Translations under genes and position numbers: made by a program
NCBI GenBank assembly: GCA_937872475.1
Contig: CALMSY010000030.1
Span: 1 to 64,000 of the forward strand
DNA length: 64,000 nucleotides
Direction: 5' to 3'
Origin: 67-14 sp020438345
Lineage (GTDB): Bacteria; Actinomycetota; Thermoleophilia; Solirubrobacterales; 70-9
The notes under the pieces: model-generated
Databases searched by the model: none
The model's input: only the letters and a program-made list of their open reading frames with translations
What the model was told of the DNA's origin: nothing
Shown: piece by piece, positions 25,418 through 34,619 of the stretch
Layout: every line of letters begins with the position of its first letter
How positions within the stretch are numbered: position 1 is the first letter of the stretch

Positions 25418-28096
25418 GTGGAAAGAAAAGCCATGTTTGTACGTTCAGTCCGGCGCGGTTCCGACCGGCGCCCGTCACGTGGCGCCTCGAAGAAGCCAAC
25501 CAAGGCGAAGGCTGCGGCCAGGGAACCCCTCCGCCAGCATCATCTCGACCTGATCGGTCTAGGCAGCGTCCTGCTGGGGATCTATCTCGTCTTCGTGCTC
25601 TACTTTGGCTGGAATGGAGGCAGGCTGGGTTCCGGAATCAGTGACGGACTCATGTACACGCTCGGACTGGTTGCCTACCTGGTTCCGGTGGCCCTGTTCG
25701 CGGCTGGCGCTGTTGCGATCTTCAGGCCGGCGATGCCAGTCACAAGGCCGCTCCGCCTGGGATCGGCCCTGCTGCTGGCCGGGCTGCTCCTGGCCTTTGC
25801 CGGTGGAACTGTCGGCCTGGGCGGTGGCCGCCCTGATCGAATCGCCGATTTCGACCCGGGATGGTTTCCCGAACACGGGGGTGTCATCGGAGAGAGTTTC
25901 TACTGGGCCTTCAGCAGCCTGCTTCAGGCATTCGGTGCCCATCTGATCGCGGCATTCTCGATCCTAGGGGGAATTCTTCTGCTGACAGGCACCACGGTTG
26001 CGGCGGTACTCGGGCGAAGCGGCAACGCGATTCGCAAGGCCGGTGTGACCTCGGCCGAGAAGACCCGGACCTTCGCCCGTACGGCGATTCTCCACGATCA
26101 GAAGGCTTCTCCGGAAGAAGCGGAGACAATCCTTGACCCGGTCACGCCAGGAGAAGAACCAACCGTGACGATCGGCAGCCTCGATGACACCGACGAGATG
26201 GAACTCCCGGCCGCACCGAAGCCGGCTGCGTCGCCATTTGAAGTTGATATCTGGGCAGAGGAAGGTGATGAACCGACGGTTTCCGACCGGACGGAGCGGC
26301 TTGAACCGATTGACATCTTCGGCGAAGGAGCCCAGGCTCAAGTCGGTGGGGTTGGCACGGTTGTGGCCGAACCGGGTGTCAATGACGGCAGCGGGGGCAA
26401 CCGGGACGATTCCGGCGACGAGGGGATTTTCAGCGATGATTTTGAAGAGGAGTTGAGGCAGCTCGAAGACGAGTTTGATGAGCCGGAGATCGAAGATCCC
26501 GGGTCCGGATCGGAACCGGTCGCGGCCGAAGCTCCGGTTGATGGGAAGGAAGAACAGCTGGCCCTGACCCCGATGGGTGAAAAGAGGGGCGCCACGCTCT
26601 CCGAGGAGATCAACTACAAGCCGCCGCCGGTCAAGGTGCTGGAACGTGGCCAGAAGGGCGGCGGTCCGGACCCCGCCGAACAGAAGGAACTGGCCCGGAA
26701 GCTCGTCGAGACGCTGGGTCACTTTGGGGTTGAAGCCAAGGTGGTCGGTGTGGTCACTGGTCCTCACGTGTCGCGTTTCGAGCTTCAGCTCGCTCCCGGC
26801 ACGAAGGTGAAGAAGGTCTCCGAGCTGGCTAACGATCTCGCTTACGCTCTGGCCTCGACCGATATCCGGATACTGGCGCCGATTCCGGGAAAGCAGGCCG
26901 TCGGGGTAGAGGTGCCCAATTCGAGCCGCAACATGGTTCGGCTCGGTGACATTTACGGCAAGCCGAAGGAGAAGGATTCACCTCTGCTCGCCTGGCTCGG
27001 CAAGGGAATCGACGGCAAAGCAGTCTCGACCGACCTTTCGAAGATGCCACATGTGCTGGTCGCGGGAACCACGGGCTCGGGCAAGTCCGGCTGCGTCAAC
27101 GCGGTGCTTTCCTCGATCCTGATGCGATCTTCACCGAATGAAGTGCGGCTGGTCCTGGTCGATCCCAAGCAGGTTGAGCTGAACCACTACGAGACGGTCC
27201 CGCATCTGCTCACGCCAGTTGTGACCAACCCCAAGCTCGCCGCGAACGTATTGAACAATCTGATCGCGGAGATGGAAACCCGCTACGGGCTTATGAAGGA
27301 AGCCCGTGCCCGGAATATCGAGGATTACAACAAGGCGATGACAGCTGAAGGCGAACCGCGCCTTCCCTACATCCTCTGCGTGATCGACGAGTTGGCCGAC
27401 CTGATGATGGTCGCACCGGCCGATGTTGAATCCTCGATCATCAGACTCGCCCAGAAGTCCCGGGCGACGGGGATACACCTGTTGCTGGCGACACAGCGTC
27501 CTTCAACGGACATCATCACCGGCACAATCAAGGTCAACATTCCTTCCCGGATCGCTTTTGCCGTTTCCTCCCAGACCGATTCCCGGGTCATCCTCGACCA
27601 GGGTGGGGCGGAATCACTGCTCGGTCAGGGCGACATGCTCTTTCGCGGGCCGGGCACATCGAAACTTGCCCGGATCCAGGGTGCGTTCGTTTCCGAGGAC
27701 GAGATCGCACGGATCACTGATTTCTGGTCCGCGCAGGGTGAGCCGGAATTCGAGCAGGAGTTGCTCAACGAGCCTGAAACGGTCCAGGAAGGCAGTTCGG
27801 ACAGTGATTTCGACCCCGATCAGGACGATCTCCTGACCGAGGCCATCATGCTTGTAGTCGAGACCGAGACCGCTTCGGTTTCGATGATCCAGCGGCGCCT
27901 GAGGGTGGGCTACACACGGGCCGGCCGCCTGGTTGACATGCTGGAACGCCGTGGGGTGATTTCCGGATATGAAGGCTCGAAGCCAAGGCAGGTTCTGATT
28001 ACCCATGCCGATCTGCCGAGGATTCTCGGTGGCGCAGATGCATCGGATGACGATGGGTCAGCAGACGAAGACGGCACTGGCGCTGACGGGGCCTGA
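25418..28096 (+). CDS. ftsK: DNA translocase FtsK/SpoIIIE
   Basis: 892 residues; the GTG start is placed by AAGGAG 7 bases upstream. About four N-terminal membrane helices (~residues 45-195), an acidic linker (~220-390), then the RecA-like motor with Walker A GTTGSGKSG (~549-557) and Walker B LVLVDPK (~578). The C-terminal winged-helix gamma domain (~805-870) would read KOPS-like sequences. It pumps DNA through the division septum and coordinates dimer resolution. Confidence 0.95.
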   Translation: MERKAMFVRSVRRGSDRRPSRGASKKPTKAKAAAREPLRQHHLDLIGLGSVLLGIYLVFVLYFGWNGGRLGSGISDGLMYTLGLVAYLVPVALFAAGAVAIFRPAMPVTRPLRLGSALLLAGLLLAFAGGTVGLGGGRPDRIADFDPGWFPEHGGVIGESFYWAFSSLLQAFGAHLIAAFSILGGILLLTGTTVAAVLGRSGNAIRKAGVTSAEKTRTFARTAILHDQKASPEEAETILDPVTPGEEPTVTIGSLDDTDEMELPAAPKPAASPFEVDIWAEEGDEPTVSDRTERLEPIDIFGEGAQAQVGGVGTVVAEPGVNDGSGGNRDDSGDEGIFSDDFEEELRQLEDEFDEPEIEDPGSGSEPVAAEAPVDGKEEQLALTPMGEKRGATLSEEINYKPPPVKVLERGQKGGGPDPAEQKELARKLVETLGHFGVEAKVVGVVTGPHVSRFELQLAPGTKVKKVSELANDLAYALASTDIRILAPIPGKQAVGVEVPNSSRNMVRLGDIYGKPKEKDSPLLAWLGKGIDGKAVSTDLSKMPHVLVAGTTGSGKSGCVNAVLSSILMRSSPNEVRLVLVDPKQVELNHYETVPHLLTPVVTNPKLAANVLNNLIAEMETRYGLMKEARARNIEDYNKAMTAEGEPRLPYILCVIDELADLMMVAPADVESSIIRLAQKSRATGIHLLLATQRPSTDIITGTIKVNIPSRIAFAVSSQTDSRVILDQGGAESLLGQGDMLFRGPGTSKLARIQGAFVSEDEIARITDFWSAQGEPEFEQELLNEPETVQEGSSDSDFDPDQDDLLTEAIMLVVETETASVSMIQRRLRVGYTRAGRLVDMLERRGVISGYEGSKPRQVLITHADLPRILGGADASDDDGSADEDGTGADGA

Positions 28097-28109
28097 TCTG
28101 CCTTCGTTG

Positions 28110-28122
28110 TAGGGTCAGGCCG
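28110..28122 (+). promoter_or_regulatory. Leaderless-type promoter of cinA
   Basis: TAGGGT (28110-28115) is 6 bases before the GTG start. Confidence 0.5.
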
Positions 28123-29441
28123 TGACTTCAGGTACGGAGATTTTCAGGTCGGGAAGCAGTTCTGACGGTGAGGTCAGGGCCGGGATTCTGGTCACCGGCA
28201 CGGAAGTACTCACCGCGACGATCCGCGACGAGAATGGACCTTGGCTCTCTCGGCAGCTAAGTGATCTCGGAGTTGAGTTGATCGAGATCCTGGTGGTGGC
28301 CGATCACCCTGGCGACCTGATCAACGGGCTGGAGCACATGAAGTCGACGGGCGTCGATCTGATCATCACCACGGGTGGTCTCGGGCCGACTGCCGATGAT
28401 CTCACCGCGGAAGTCGTGGCTGCGTTCGCTGGTCGTGCAATGAAGCTGGATGAGGGTATGGAGCGTCAGATCGCGAAGATTCTGGCGCGATTTGCGGCTA
28501 GTACCAAGATGGATCTGAGCGCGGAAGCCCTGAATGAAGCCAACCGGAAGCAGGCGATGATTCCGGTTGGAGCTGTCGCACTCGACCCGATCGGGACCGC
28601 CCCGGGGTTGATTGTTCCCGGGCAGGAAGCGGGTGACCCGCTGGTGCTGGTGCTGCCGGGGCCGCCCAGGGAACTGAAGCCGATGTGGGAAGCCGCGCTC
28701 CGCGAACCACTGTTGCGTGAAGTGATTGACCGTGCCACCCGGCTGCGGAAGATGCGGCTGCGGATGTTCGGCACACCGGAGTCCGAGCTTGCGCTCAGTC
28801 TCAGGGAGATCGAGGACGACGGGCTTCCCTTTGATGGGCTGGAGATAACCACCTGCCTTCGCAAAGGCGAAGTCGAGGTTGATGTGCGGTATCGCGATGC
28901 GGCGGCCGATGCCGCAGTCCGTCTTCGCGATGAGCTGAAGGCACGGCACAACCGTTCGCTTTACAGCCTTGACGGCCGAACTGTTGACGAGGTCGTGGCG
29001 GGACTGCTGGCAGGGCGGAGGCTCGGTCTTGCAGAGTCATGCAGCGCCGGTCTGCTGGGGGCGAGGATCGCCGATGTCCCGGGTTCATCGGAGTATTTCG
29101 CCGGTGGCGTGATCAGCTATTCGAATGAGGCCAAACGCGACATGCTCGGTGTCGACCAGGCGTTGCTGGACGAGTTCGGGGCTGTTTCGGCCGAGGTGGC
29201 GGAAGCGATGGCTATCGGCGCAATGGAGCGCTTCGACGCGAATGTCGCGATCTCGATCACTGGTGTCGCCGGTCCCGGTGGAGGCAGCGAGGAGAAGCCG
29301 GTCGGCCTGGTTCACTTCAACGTTCGGACCGCTGAAGGGGGGGTCAGGGCTGCCGCGCCGGTGATCCCTGGCGGGCGCCGCGACGTGCGTGAACGGTCAG
29401 CCCTGGTGGGGATGCATCTGCTGCGCGAGATGCTTGTCTGA
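28122..29441 (+). CDS. cinA: CinA-family competence/damage-inducible protein (NMN deamidase)
   Basis: 439 residues. The N-terminal molybdopterin-binding-like domain (~17-190) contains TGTEVLT and TTGGLGPTADDLT. The C-terminal CinA domain (~285-435) contains AESCSAGLLGARI and SITGVAGPGGGSEEKPVG and is associated with nicotinamide mononucleotide deamidase activity. The order ftsK-cinA-recA-recX is typical of Gram-positive genomes. Confidence 0.94.
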   Translation: MTSGTEIFRSGSSSDGEVRAGILVTGTEVLTATIRDENGPWLSRQLSDLGVELIEILVVADHPGDLINGLEHMKSTGVDLIITTGGLGPTADDLTAEVVAAFAGRAMKLDEGMERQIAKILARFAASTKMDLSAEALNEANRKQAMIPVGAVALDPIGTAPGLIVPGQEAGDPLVLVLPGPPRELKPMWEAALREPLLREVIDRATRLRKMRLRMFGTPESELALSLREIEDDGLPFDGLEITTCLRKGEVEVDVRYRDAAADAAVRLRDELKARHNRSLYSLDGRTVDEVVAGLLAGRRLGLAESCSAGLLGARIADVPGSSEYFAGGVISYSNEAKRDMLGVDQALLDEFGAVSAEVAEAMAIGAMERFDANVAISITGVAGPGGGSEEKPVGLVHFNVRTAEGGVRAAAPVIPGGRRDVRERSALVGMHLLREMLV

Positions 29442-29590
29442 ACCGTCCGGACGGGATGTGAGGATTCAGATGTGAGTCTTCACGGAAGTGTTGCTCGTGT
29501 GACGCACAGTTGAGCGGATTTACGGCAGCTTTCGGGGAGCGGAAGCCGAATTGAAGTTTCCGTCCGAAGGAAGTCCTAATGTTCCCGAAA

Positions 29591-29604
29591 CGAACTTGTG
29601 TTCG
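29591..29604 (+). promoter_or_regulatory. LexA/SOS box upstream of recA
   Basis: Perfect CGAAC-N4-GTTCG, the operator used by actinobacterial and Bacillus-type LexA. It lies ~60 bases before recA and just past a possible TTGAAG (29551-29556) and CCTAAT (29575-29580) pair, so a repressor there would block the promoter. lexA itself is not in the window. The 218-base gap 29442-29659 shows no other gene. Confidence 0.9.
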
Positions 29605-29665
29605 TGTCTTTTCGGCACGACAAGCAAACGAACTGCCCGACACGGCAACGGCGAGGTGAATGAGA

Positions 29666-30799
29666 ATGAGCGATAGACGAGCCAATGATCTTGAACCGGC
29701 CACCGACAAGGAGGCCAAGGCAAGGGTTGCTGCCCTTGACGCGGCCAAAAGCCAGATCGAGAAGCAGTTCGGGGCCGGTTCACTCATGAAGCTGGGGGAC
29801 AAAGCCTCCCTGAACGTCGAGGCGATTTCCACTGGAGCCCTGCCACTGGACATTGCTCTCGGTGTCGGGGGGATTCCCCGGGGCCGGATCGTCGAGATCT
29901 ACGGTCCGGAATCCTCCGGCAAGACGACTCTCGTCTACCACATCATCGCCGAGGCACAGAAGCGCGGCGGGGTTTGTGCCTTTGTTGACGCCGAACATGC
30001 GATCGACCCTGTCTACGCGAGAAAGATCGGTGTCAACACCGATGAGTTGCTGGTTTCGCAGCCGGACTACGGTGAGCAGGCACTGGAGATCGTTGATGTT
30101 CTCACTCGTTCGGGTGCCGTCGACGTGGTTGCGGTCGACTCGGTCGCTGCCTTGACCCCGCGGGCCGAGCTCGAGGGCCAGATGGGCGAGATGACGGTCG
30201 GGCTGCAGGCCAGGCTGATGTCGCAGGCGCTCAGGAAGCTGGCCGGCAACCTGAACCGGGCCAACACGTTGTGCCTGTTCACCAACCAGATTCGCGAGAA
30301 GATCGGTGTTTCTTTCGGTTCACCCGAGACCCAGCCGGGTGGTCGGGCTCTCAAGTTCTATTCCTCACAGCGACTTGACATCCGCCGGATCGAGACCCTC
30401 AAGGACGGAACCGATGCGGTTGCCAACCGGGTTCGCGTCAAGGTCGTCAAGAACAAGGTGGCGGCACCGTTCAAACAGGCGGAATTCGATATCGAATACG
30501 GACTTGGTATTTCCCGCGAAGGATCACTGATCGACCTGGGCATCGAACATGATCTGGTTCAGAAATCCGGCTCCTTCTTCTCCTATGGCGAGACCCGTCT
30601 CGGCCAGGGTCGTAATAACTCGAAGCAGTTCCTGACCGAAAACCCCGATATCGCGCAGGAGATCGAAGACCGGATTCTCAACAACCTGGGAATTTCCCGG
30701 GATGGTTCGCCAATTGAAAGCTCCGCTCCGGAAGGAGTCGATGCCGAGACGGGAGAAATCATCGAGCCGGCCGGTGAGGTCGATCTGAAGGCAGCCTAG
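29666..30799 (+). CDS. recA: Recombinase RecA
   Basis: 377 residues from ATG 29666, which has GAGGTGA six bases upstream; an ATG at 29660 is too close to that site. Walker A GPESSGKTT (~residue 81), the MAW-like region, loop L2 (NQIREKIGVSFGSPETQPGG) and an acidic C-terminus are all present. It forms filaments for homologous recombination and stimulates LexA cleavage. Regulated by the SOS box at 29591-29604. Confidence 0.97.
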   Translation: MSDRRANDLEPATDKEAKARVAALDAAKSQIEKQFGAGSLMKLGDKASLNVEAISTGALPLDIALGVGGIPRGRIVEIYGPESSGKTTLVYHIIAEAQKRGGVCAFVDAEHAIDPVYARKIGVNTDELLVSQPDYGEQALEIVDVLTRSGAVDVVAVDSVAALTPRAELEGQMGEMTVGLQARLMSQALRKLAGNLNRANTLCLFTNQIREKIGVSFGSPETQPGGRALKFYSSQRLDIRRIETLKDGTDAVANRVRVKVVKNKVAAPFKQAEFDIEYGLGISREGSLIDLGIEHDLVQKSGSFFSYGETRLGQGRNNSKQFLTENPDIAQEIEDRILNNLGISRDGSPIESSAPEGVDAETGEIIEPAGEVDLKAA

Positions 30800-30837
30800 C
30801 CCGGGCATCAGGTCCGGCTGCCCTTCGAGAGACCGGC

Positions 30838-31287
30838 TTGGCTGACGACGTACTCGCGAAGGCTCTCGCGGCAATCAGCCGCAAGGACCGGACCGAGTCC
30901 GAGATCAGGGAATGGCTCGCTGTCCGGGAAGTCGAGCCGGAAGAGATCGAGCGGGTAGTCGAATACCTGATCGAGAACCTCGCGCTTGACGACAAGAGAT
31001 TCGCGATCGCCTACGCAAGTGACAAGAGGGAACTCGCCGGATGGGGTCGTGACCGGATACGTGAAGTGCTCCAGCGCCGTGGAGTGGAACGGCACCTGAT
31101 CGACGAAGCGCTGAACCGAACTGACGGAGAAAGTGAAGTAGACCGGGCGGTCCGGATCCTGATCGAAAAAAGGGTCGGCCTTGATGATGACCGGGGCCGA
31201 CAACGGGCGCTGGGGTTGCTGGCGCGACGTGGATATGAGGCTGAAGAAGCCTACGCCGCCATAAGAATCGCGGGCCGGGCTGCCTGA
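30838..31287 (+). CDS. recX: Regulatory protein RecX
   Basis: 149 residues of three-helix RecX repeats (AISRKDRTESEIREWL; LALDDKRFAIAYASDKRE; RRGYEAEEAYAAI). It inhibits RecA filaments. TTG start 38 bases after recA, probably on the same transcript. Confidence 0.9.
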   Translation: MADDVLAKALAAISRKDRTESEIREWLAVREVEPEEIERVVEYLIENLALDDKRFAIAYASDKRELAGWGRDRIREVLQRRGVERHLIDEALNRTDGESEVDRAVRILIEKRVGLDDDRGRQRALGLLARRGYEAEEAYAAIRIAGRAA

Positions 31288-31309
31288 GAGAAGGACTTGA
31301 AGCGTCAGA

Positions 31310-31321
31310 TACCCTTGTGGG
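31310..31321 (+). promoter_or_regulatory. Candidate RNase Y promoter (-10 TACCCT)
   Basis: TACCCT (31310-31315) lies 10 bases before ATG 31326. The 12-mer TACCCTTGTGGG is identical to 14546-14557 in front of pnp. Confidence 0.4.
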
Positions 31322-31325
31322 AGGC

Positions 31326-32870
31326 ATGGCGCTGAACTCGATCATTCCAGCCTGGCTACGGAACCGGTCTCACAACCCGGAGCCAGTGGAGTCCGGGGAA
31401 AGGCCGATGGTGACTGGGGCGGAAACGGACGAAGCCTCGCGCAATGGATCAAGCCCGCCGTCGGATACCAAACCGACACCGGGGATTCCCGGCTCACCTT
31501 CACCTGACTATGACTCACCGCCACCTCGTGAAGGACTCCTTTCAGCCGAAGCAGAGTTGAGGGCGCGACGCGAGGAAATCGTGCGCCTCGAAGAGCGGGC
31601 TCTGCGGGAACTCGAATCCGCGCGAACCCGGTTGCGAGAGGCCAACCGGAGAGCGGAAGCGGCCGAAGAACGGGAATTGAAGCTCCAACAGGCCGAGTTG
31701 GAGCTGGAGGAAGTCCGCCAGGCCCGCGTGGCAGAACTCGAATCGGTCTCCGGCACAACCCGCGAACAGGCCCGGAAGCTGCTCCTGAAGCAAGTGGAAG
31801 ATGAAGCCGCTCATCAGGCAGGACTGACTGTACGCCGGATCGAGGAAGAAGCCCGACTTGACGCCGAGCGCCGTGCCCGCGGAATCCTCGCTGTGGCAAT
31901 GCAGCGACTCGCCTCGACCCAGTCCATCGAGACGAACACCTATTCAATGCAGCTGCCGAATGAAGAGATGAAAGGCCGGATCATCGGCAAGGACGGCCGG
32001 AACATCCGCGCCCTCGGGAACCTCACCGGGGTGGACATCATCATCGACGAAACTCCCGAAACGGTGGTGATCTCGAGTTTCGACGGCGTCAGGCGGGAAA
32101 TCGGTCGGATCACCCTCGAGAAGCTGATTGCCGACGGACGGATTCATCCGGCATCCTGCGAGGCCGCTTACAACGAGGCCGTAGACGAAGTCGAGGATGT
32201 GATCGTTGAAGCGGCAGAATCGGCACTGCTCGATACGAGGGTGACCGGTCTCCATCCGGAACTGGTTCGCTTGCTGGGTCAGCTCAGGTTCCGGACCAGC
32301 TACAGCCAGAACGTGCTGGCCCACCTGGTGGAATGCTCAAACCTCGCCGCACTGATGGCGGCGGAACTCGGAGCGTCCGTTGAAATAGCCAGGCGGGCAG
32401 CGCTGCTTCACGACATCGGCAAGGCGGTAAGCCATGAGGTGGAAGGCACCCACGCCGCGGTTGGCGCGAGACTCGCCCGCCGTCACGATGAGGCGGAGGC
32501 GATCGTGCATGCGATTGAGGCCCACCACAATGAGGTTGAGCCGGCAACGGTTGAAGCGGTGATCGTCCAGGCCGCCGACGCTCTCTCCGGTGCCCGGCCC
32601 GGAGCCCGCGGAGATTCCCTGGAGCAATACGTAACCCGGCTCAGCGACCTCGAAGAGATCGCACTGAGGCAGGAAGGAGTCAGACAGGTTTTCGCAATGC
32701 AGGCCGGCCGCGAGATTCGGGTCATGGTTGACCCGGGCCAGATCGATGATGACGCCACGGCCCTTATCTCACATGAAATAGCGGCCGCGATCGAGCGCGA
32801 AATGGAGTACCCCGGCCAGATCAAGATCACCGTTATCCGGGAACTCAGGTCCACCCGGATCGCCAGATAG
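31326..32870 (+). CDS. rny: Ribonuclease Y lacking the N-terminal membrane anchor
   Basis: 514 residues from ATG 31326; an in-frame GTG at 31317 lies within the promoter region. A Pro/Ser-rich N-terminus (1-70), a long Glu/Arg coiled coil (~75-195), a KH domain (~205-265: GRIIGKDGRNIRAL) and an HD domain (LLHDIGKA; HHNEVEP) are followed by the conserved C-terminal domain. RNase Y initiates mRNA decay endonucleolytically. The membrane helix usual in Firmicutes is missing: I see no hydrophobic stretch of helix length before the coiled coil. Confidence 0.92.
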   Translation: MALNSIIPAWLRNRSHNPEPVESGERPMVTGAETDEASRNGSSPPSDTKPTPGIPGSPSPDYDSPPPREGLLSAEAELRARREEIVRLEERALRELESARTRLREANRRAEAAEERELKLQQAELELEEVRQARVAELESVSGTTREQARKLLLKQVEDEAAHQAGLTVRRIEEEARLDAERRARGILAVAMQRLASTQSIETNTYSMQLPNEEMKGRIIGKDGRNIRALGNLTGVDIIIDETPETVVISSFDGVRREIGRITLEKLIADGRIHPASCEAAYNEAVDEVEDVIVEAAESALLDTRVTGLHPELVRLLGQLRFRTSYSQNVLAHLVECSNLAALMAAELGASVEIARRAALLHDIGKAVSHEVEGTHAAVGARLARRHDEAEAIVHAIEAHHNEVEPATVEAVIVQAADALSGARPGARGDSLEQYVTRLSDLEEIALRQEGVRQVFAMQAGREIRVMVDPGQIDDDATALISHEIAAAIEREMEYPGQIKITVIRELRSTRIAR

Positions 32871-32899
32871 CCGACAGGCAAAGTTTCCGCCCGAATCAG

Positions 32900-32914
32900 T
32901 AGGATTCGCTCCGA
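32900..32914 (+). promoter_or_regulatory. Leaderless-type promoter of the small membrane protein gene
   Basis: TAGGAT (32900-32905) is 8 bases before the ATG. Confidence 0.45.
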
Positions 32915-33192
32915 TGGATATCAAGACCGTCTTTCTAGCCTTCGGCATCGGCCTCGCCTGCTTCGCGGTGGTTGTGAGCTTCGCGGGCCTGCGCCTGAAG
33001 AACTTCCCCAGCAGGGGTGCCTTGGTCGGGCTGCTCCTGTGCGGGGCGATCCTGGTTGCCGGAACTGCGACCTTCGCCGTCAAGCTGTCCATCGAAGAAG
33101 CCCACGAGCGCGAAGAGGGCCATCATCCCGCCGGCGAAGAGAGTCAAGAGGCTGCCGGCGTTCGTTTGATTCACACTGCCGACGCGGTCTGA
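32914..33192 (+). CDS. Small two-helix membrane protein
   Basis: 92 residues, no family recognised. Two hydrophobic helices (~5-25 and ~38-60) are followed by a charged, His/Glu-rich tail (~62-85). It lies between RNase Y and miaB with its own promoter-like hexamer. GC-rich codon use matches its neighbours, supporting a real gene. Confidence 0.65.
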   Translation: MDIKTVFLAFGIGLACFAVVVSFAGLRLKNFPSRGALVGLLLCGAILVAGTATFAVKLSIEEAHEREEGHHPAGEESQEAAGVRLIHTADAV

Positions 33193-33274
33193 AAGCCAGC
33201 TGCTCAATACGTCCGGCCCAGATCGCCGGACTGGGACTCCGCTACCAGACTCGACCGGTGCCTGGACGCCGGTG

Positions 33275-33290
33275 TAATCTCGTTGCTCCA
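33275..33290 (+). promoter_or_regulatory. Leaderless-type promoter of miaB
   Basis: TAATCT (33275-33280) is 9 bases before the ATG, with a -35-like TCGACC (33251-33256) at 18-base spacing. Confidence 0.5.
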
Positions 33291-34612
33291 TGAAAACTTT
33301 TCATGTCACCACCTTCGGGTGTCAGATGAACGAGCATGATTCGGAACGGATGAAGGGCATGCTTACCTCGCTTGGCTATTCGGAAGCAGCCGAGCGCGAT
33401 GCTGCCGATCTGATTCTTTTCAACACTTGCTCGATTCGCGAAAACGCGGACAACCGTTTCATCTCCCACCTGGGTGAGGCCAAGCGACTGAAGAGGGAAG
33501 ATCCTGAACGAATCGTCGGAGTCGGAGGTTGCTGGGCGCAGTCGGTCAAGGACGAAGTTTTTCGCCGCTTTCCGTTCGTCGATGTGGCTTTCGGGCCCGG
33601 ACAGATTCACAAGCTGGCCGAGTTCCTCAACTCCGATCAGCTGACCGCTCAGGGGTATTTCGAGTTCGAGGATTTTGCCGGCCATCTTCCGGCCCACCGC
33701 GCCCGGACCTTCCAGGGCTGGCTCCAGATATCCCAAGGCTGCAATTGTGTCTGCTCCTACTGCATCGTGCCTTCGACCCGGGGCCGTGAACAGAGCCGGG
33801 ATCCACGCGAACTGGTCGCCGAAGCCGAAAAGCTGGCCGCTGACGGCGTTCGGGAAGTAACCCTTCTGGGTCAGAACGTGAATTCCTACGGCCGGGATCT
33901 CCCCCGGGAATCCCGGATCCGCTTTTCCGATCTGCTGGCAATGGTCGATGAAATCGACGGAATTGACCGCCTCAGGTACACCAGTCCGCACCCGAAAGAC
34001 ATGCGGGAAGATGTCATCGAAGCGCATGCGTCTCTGCCCTCGCTTTGTGAGCACATCCACCTTCCACTCCAATCCGGGTCGAGTCCGATCCTCAAGAAGA
34101 TGCGTCGCACGTATACGCGCGAGAGATACATGGACAGGGTCGCGATGATCCGGGAAAAAGTCCCGGACTGCGCGATCACTACCGACGTCATCGTCGGCTT
34201 CCCGGGCGAGACGGAGACGGATTTCGAACAAACCCTGGAAGTGGTTGAAGAGGTCGGGTATGACGGAGCCTTCACTTTCGTATATTCACCGCGCCGTGGC
34301 ACCCTGGCCGCAGAGATGGAAGACCAGGTCCCGCATCCGGTCAAAGTTGAACGAATGGAACGGCTCGTCGAAGCTGTACAGCGGCGGGCCAGGGAACGCG
34401 CCCAGCGCTTCGTCGGACGGAACATGGAGGTACTTGTGGAAGGTCCGAGCCGCAACGACCCGACCCGCATCCGTGGCCGCAGCCGTCACAACAAGGCAGT
34501 CAACTTTGAAGGTACGGCGGAGCCGGGCAAAATGGTCGAGGTCGAGATCAGCGCCGCGACCTCCCAGACTCTCACCGGCACCGAACGGCTGTTGAGCGTC
34601 ATCGGCAACTGA
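33290..34612 (+). CDS. miaB: tRNA-2-methylthio-N6-dimethylallyladenosine synthase
   Basis: 440 residues. The N-terminal MTTase domain carries Cys11, Cys47 and Cys81 for the auxiliary cluster. The radical SAM motif is Cys151-x3-Cys155-x2-Cys158 (SQGCNCVCSYCIVPSTRG). A C-terminal TRAM domain (~380-440) binds tRNA. It methylthiolates A37 after MiaA acts, and miaA follows 7 bases later. Confidence 0.96.
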   Translation: MKTFHVTTFGCQMNEHDSERMKGMLTSLGYSEAAERDAADLILFNTCSIRENADNRFISHLGEAKRLKREDPERIVGVGGCWAQSVKDEVFRRFPFVDVAFGPGQIHKLAEFLNSDQLTAQGYFEFEDFAGHLPAHRARTFQGWLQISQGCNCVCSYCIVPSTRGREQSRDPRELVAEAEKLAADGVREVTLLGQNVNSYGRDLPRESRIRFSDLLAMVDEIDGIDRLRYTSPHPKDMREDVIEAHASLPSLCEHIHLPLQSGSSPILKKMRRTYTRERYMDRVAMIREKVPDCAITTDVIVGFPGETETDFEQTLEVVEEVGYDGAFTFVYSPRRGTLAAEMEDQVPHPVKVERMERLVEAVQRRARERAQRFVGRNMEVLVEGPSRNDPTRIRGRSRHNKAVNFEGTAEPGKMVEVEISAATSQTLTGTERLLSVIGN

Positions 34613-34619
34613 GGAAGGA

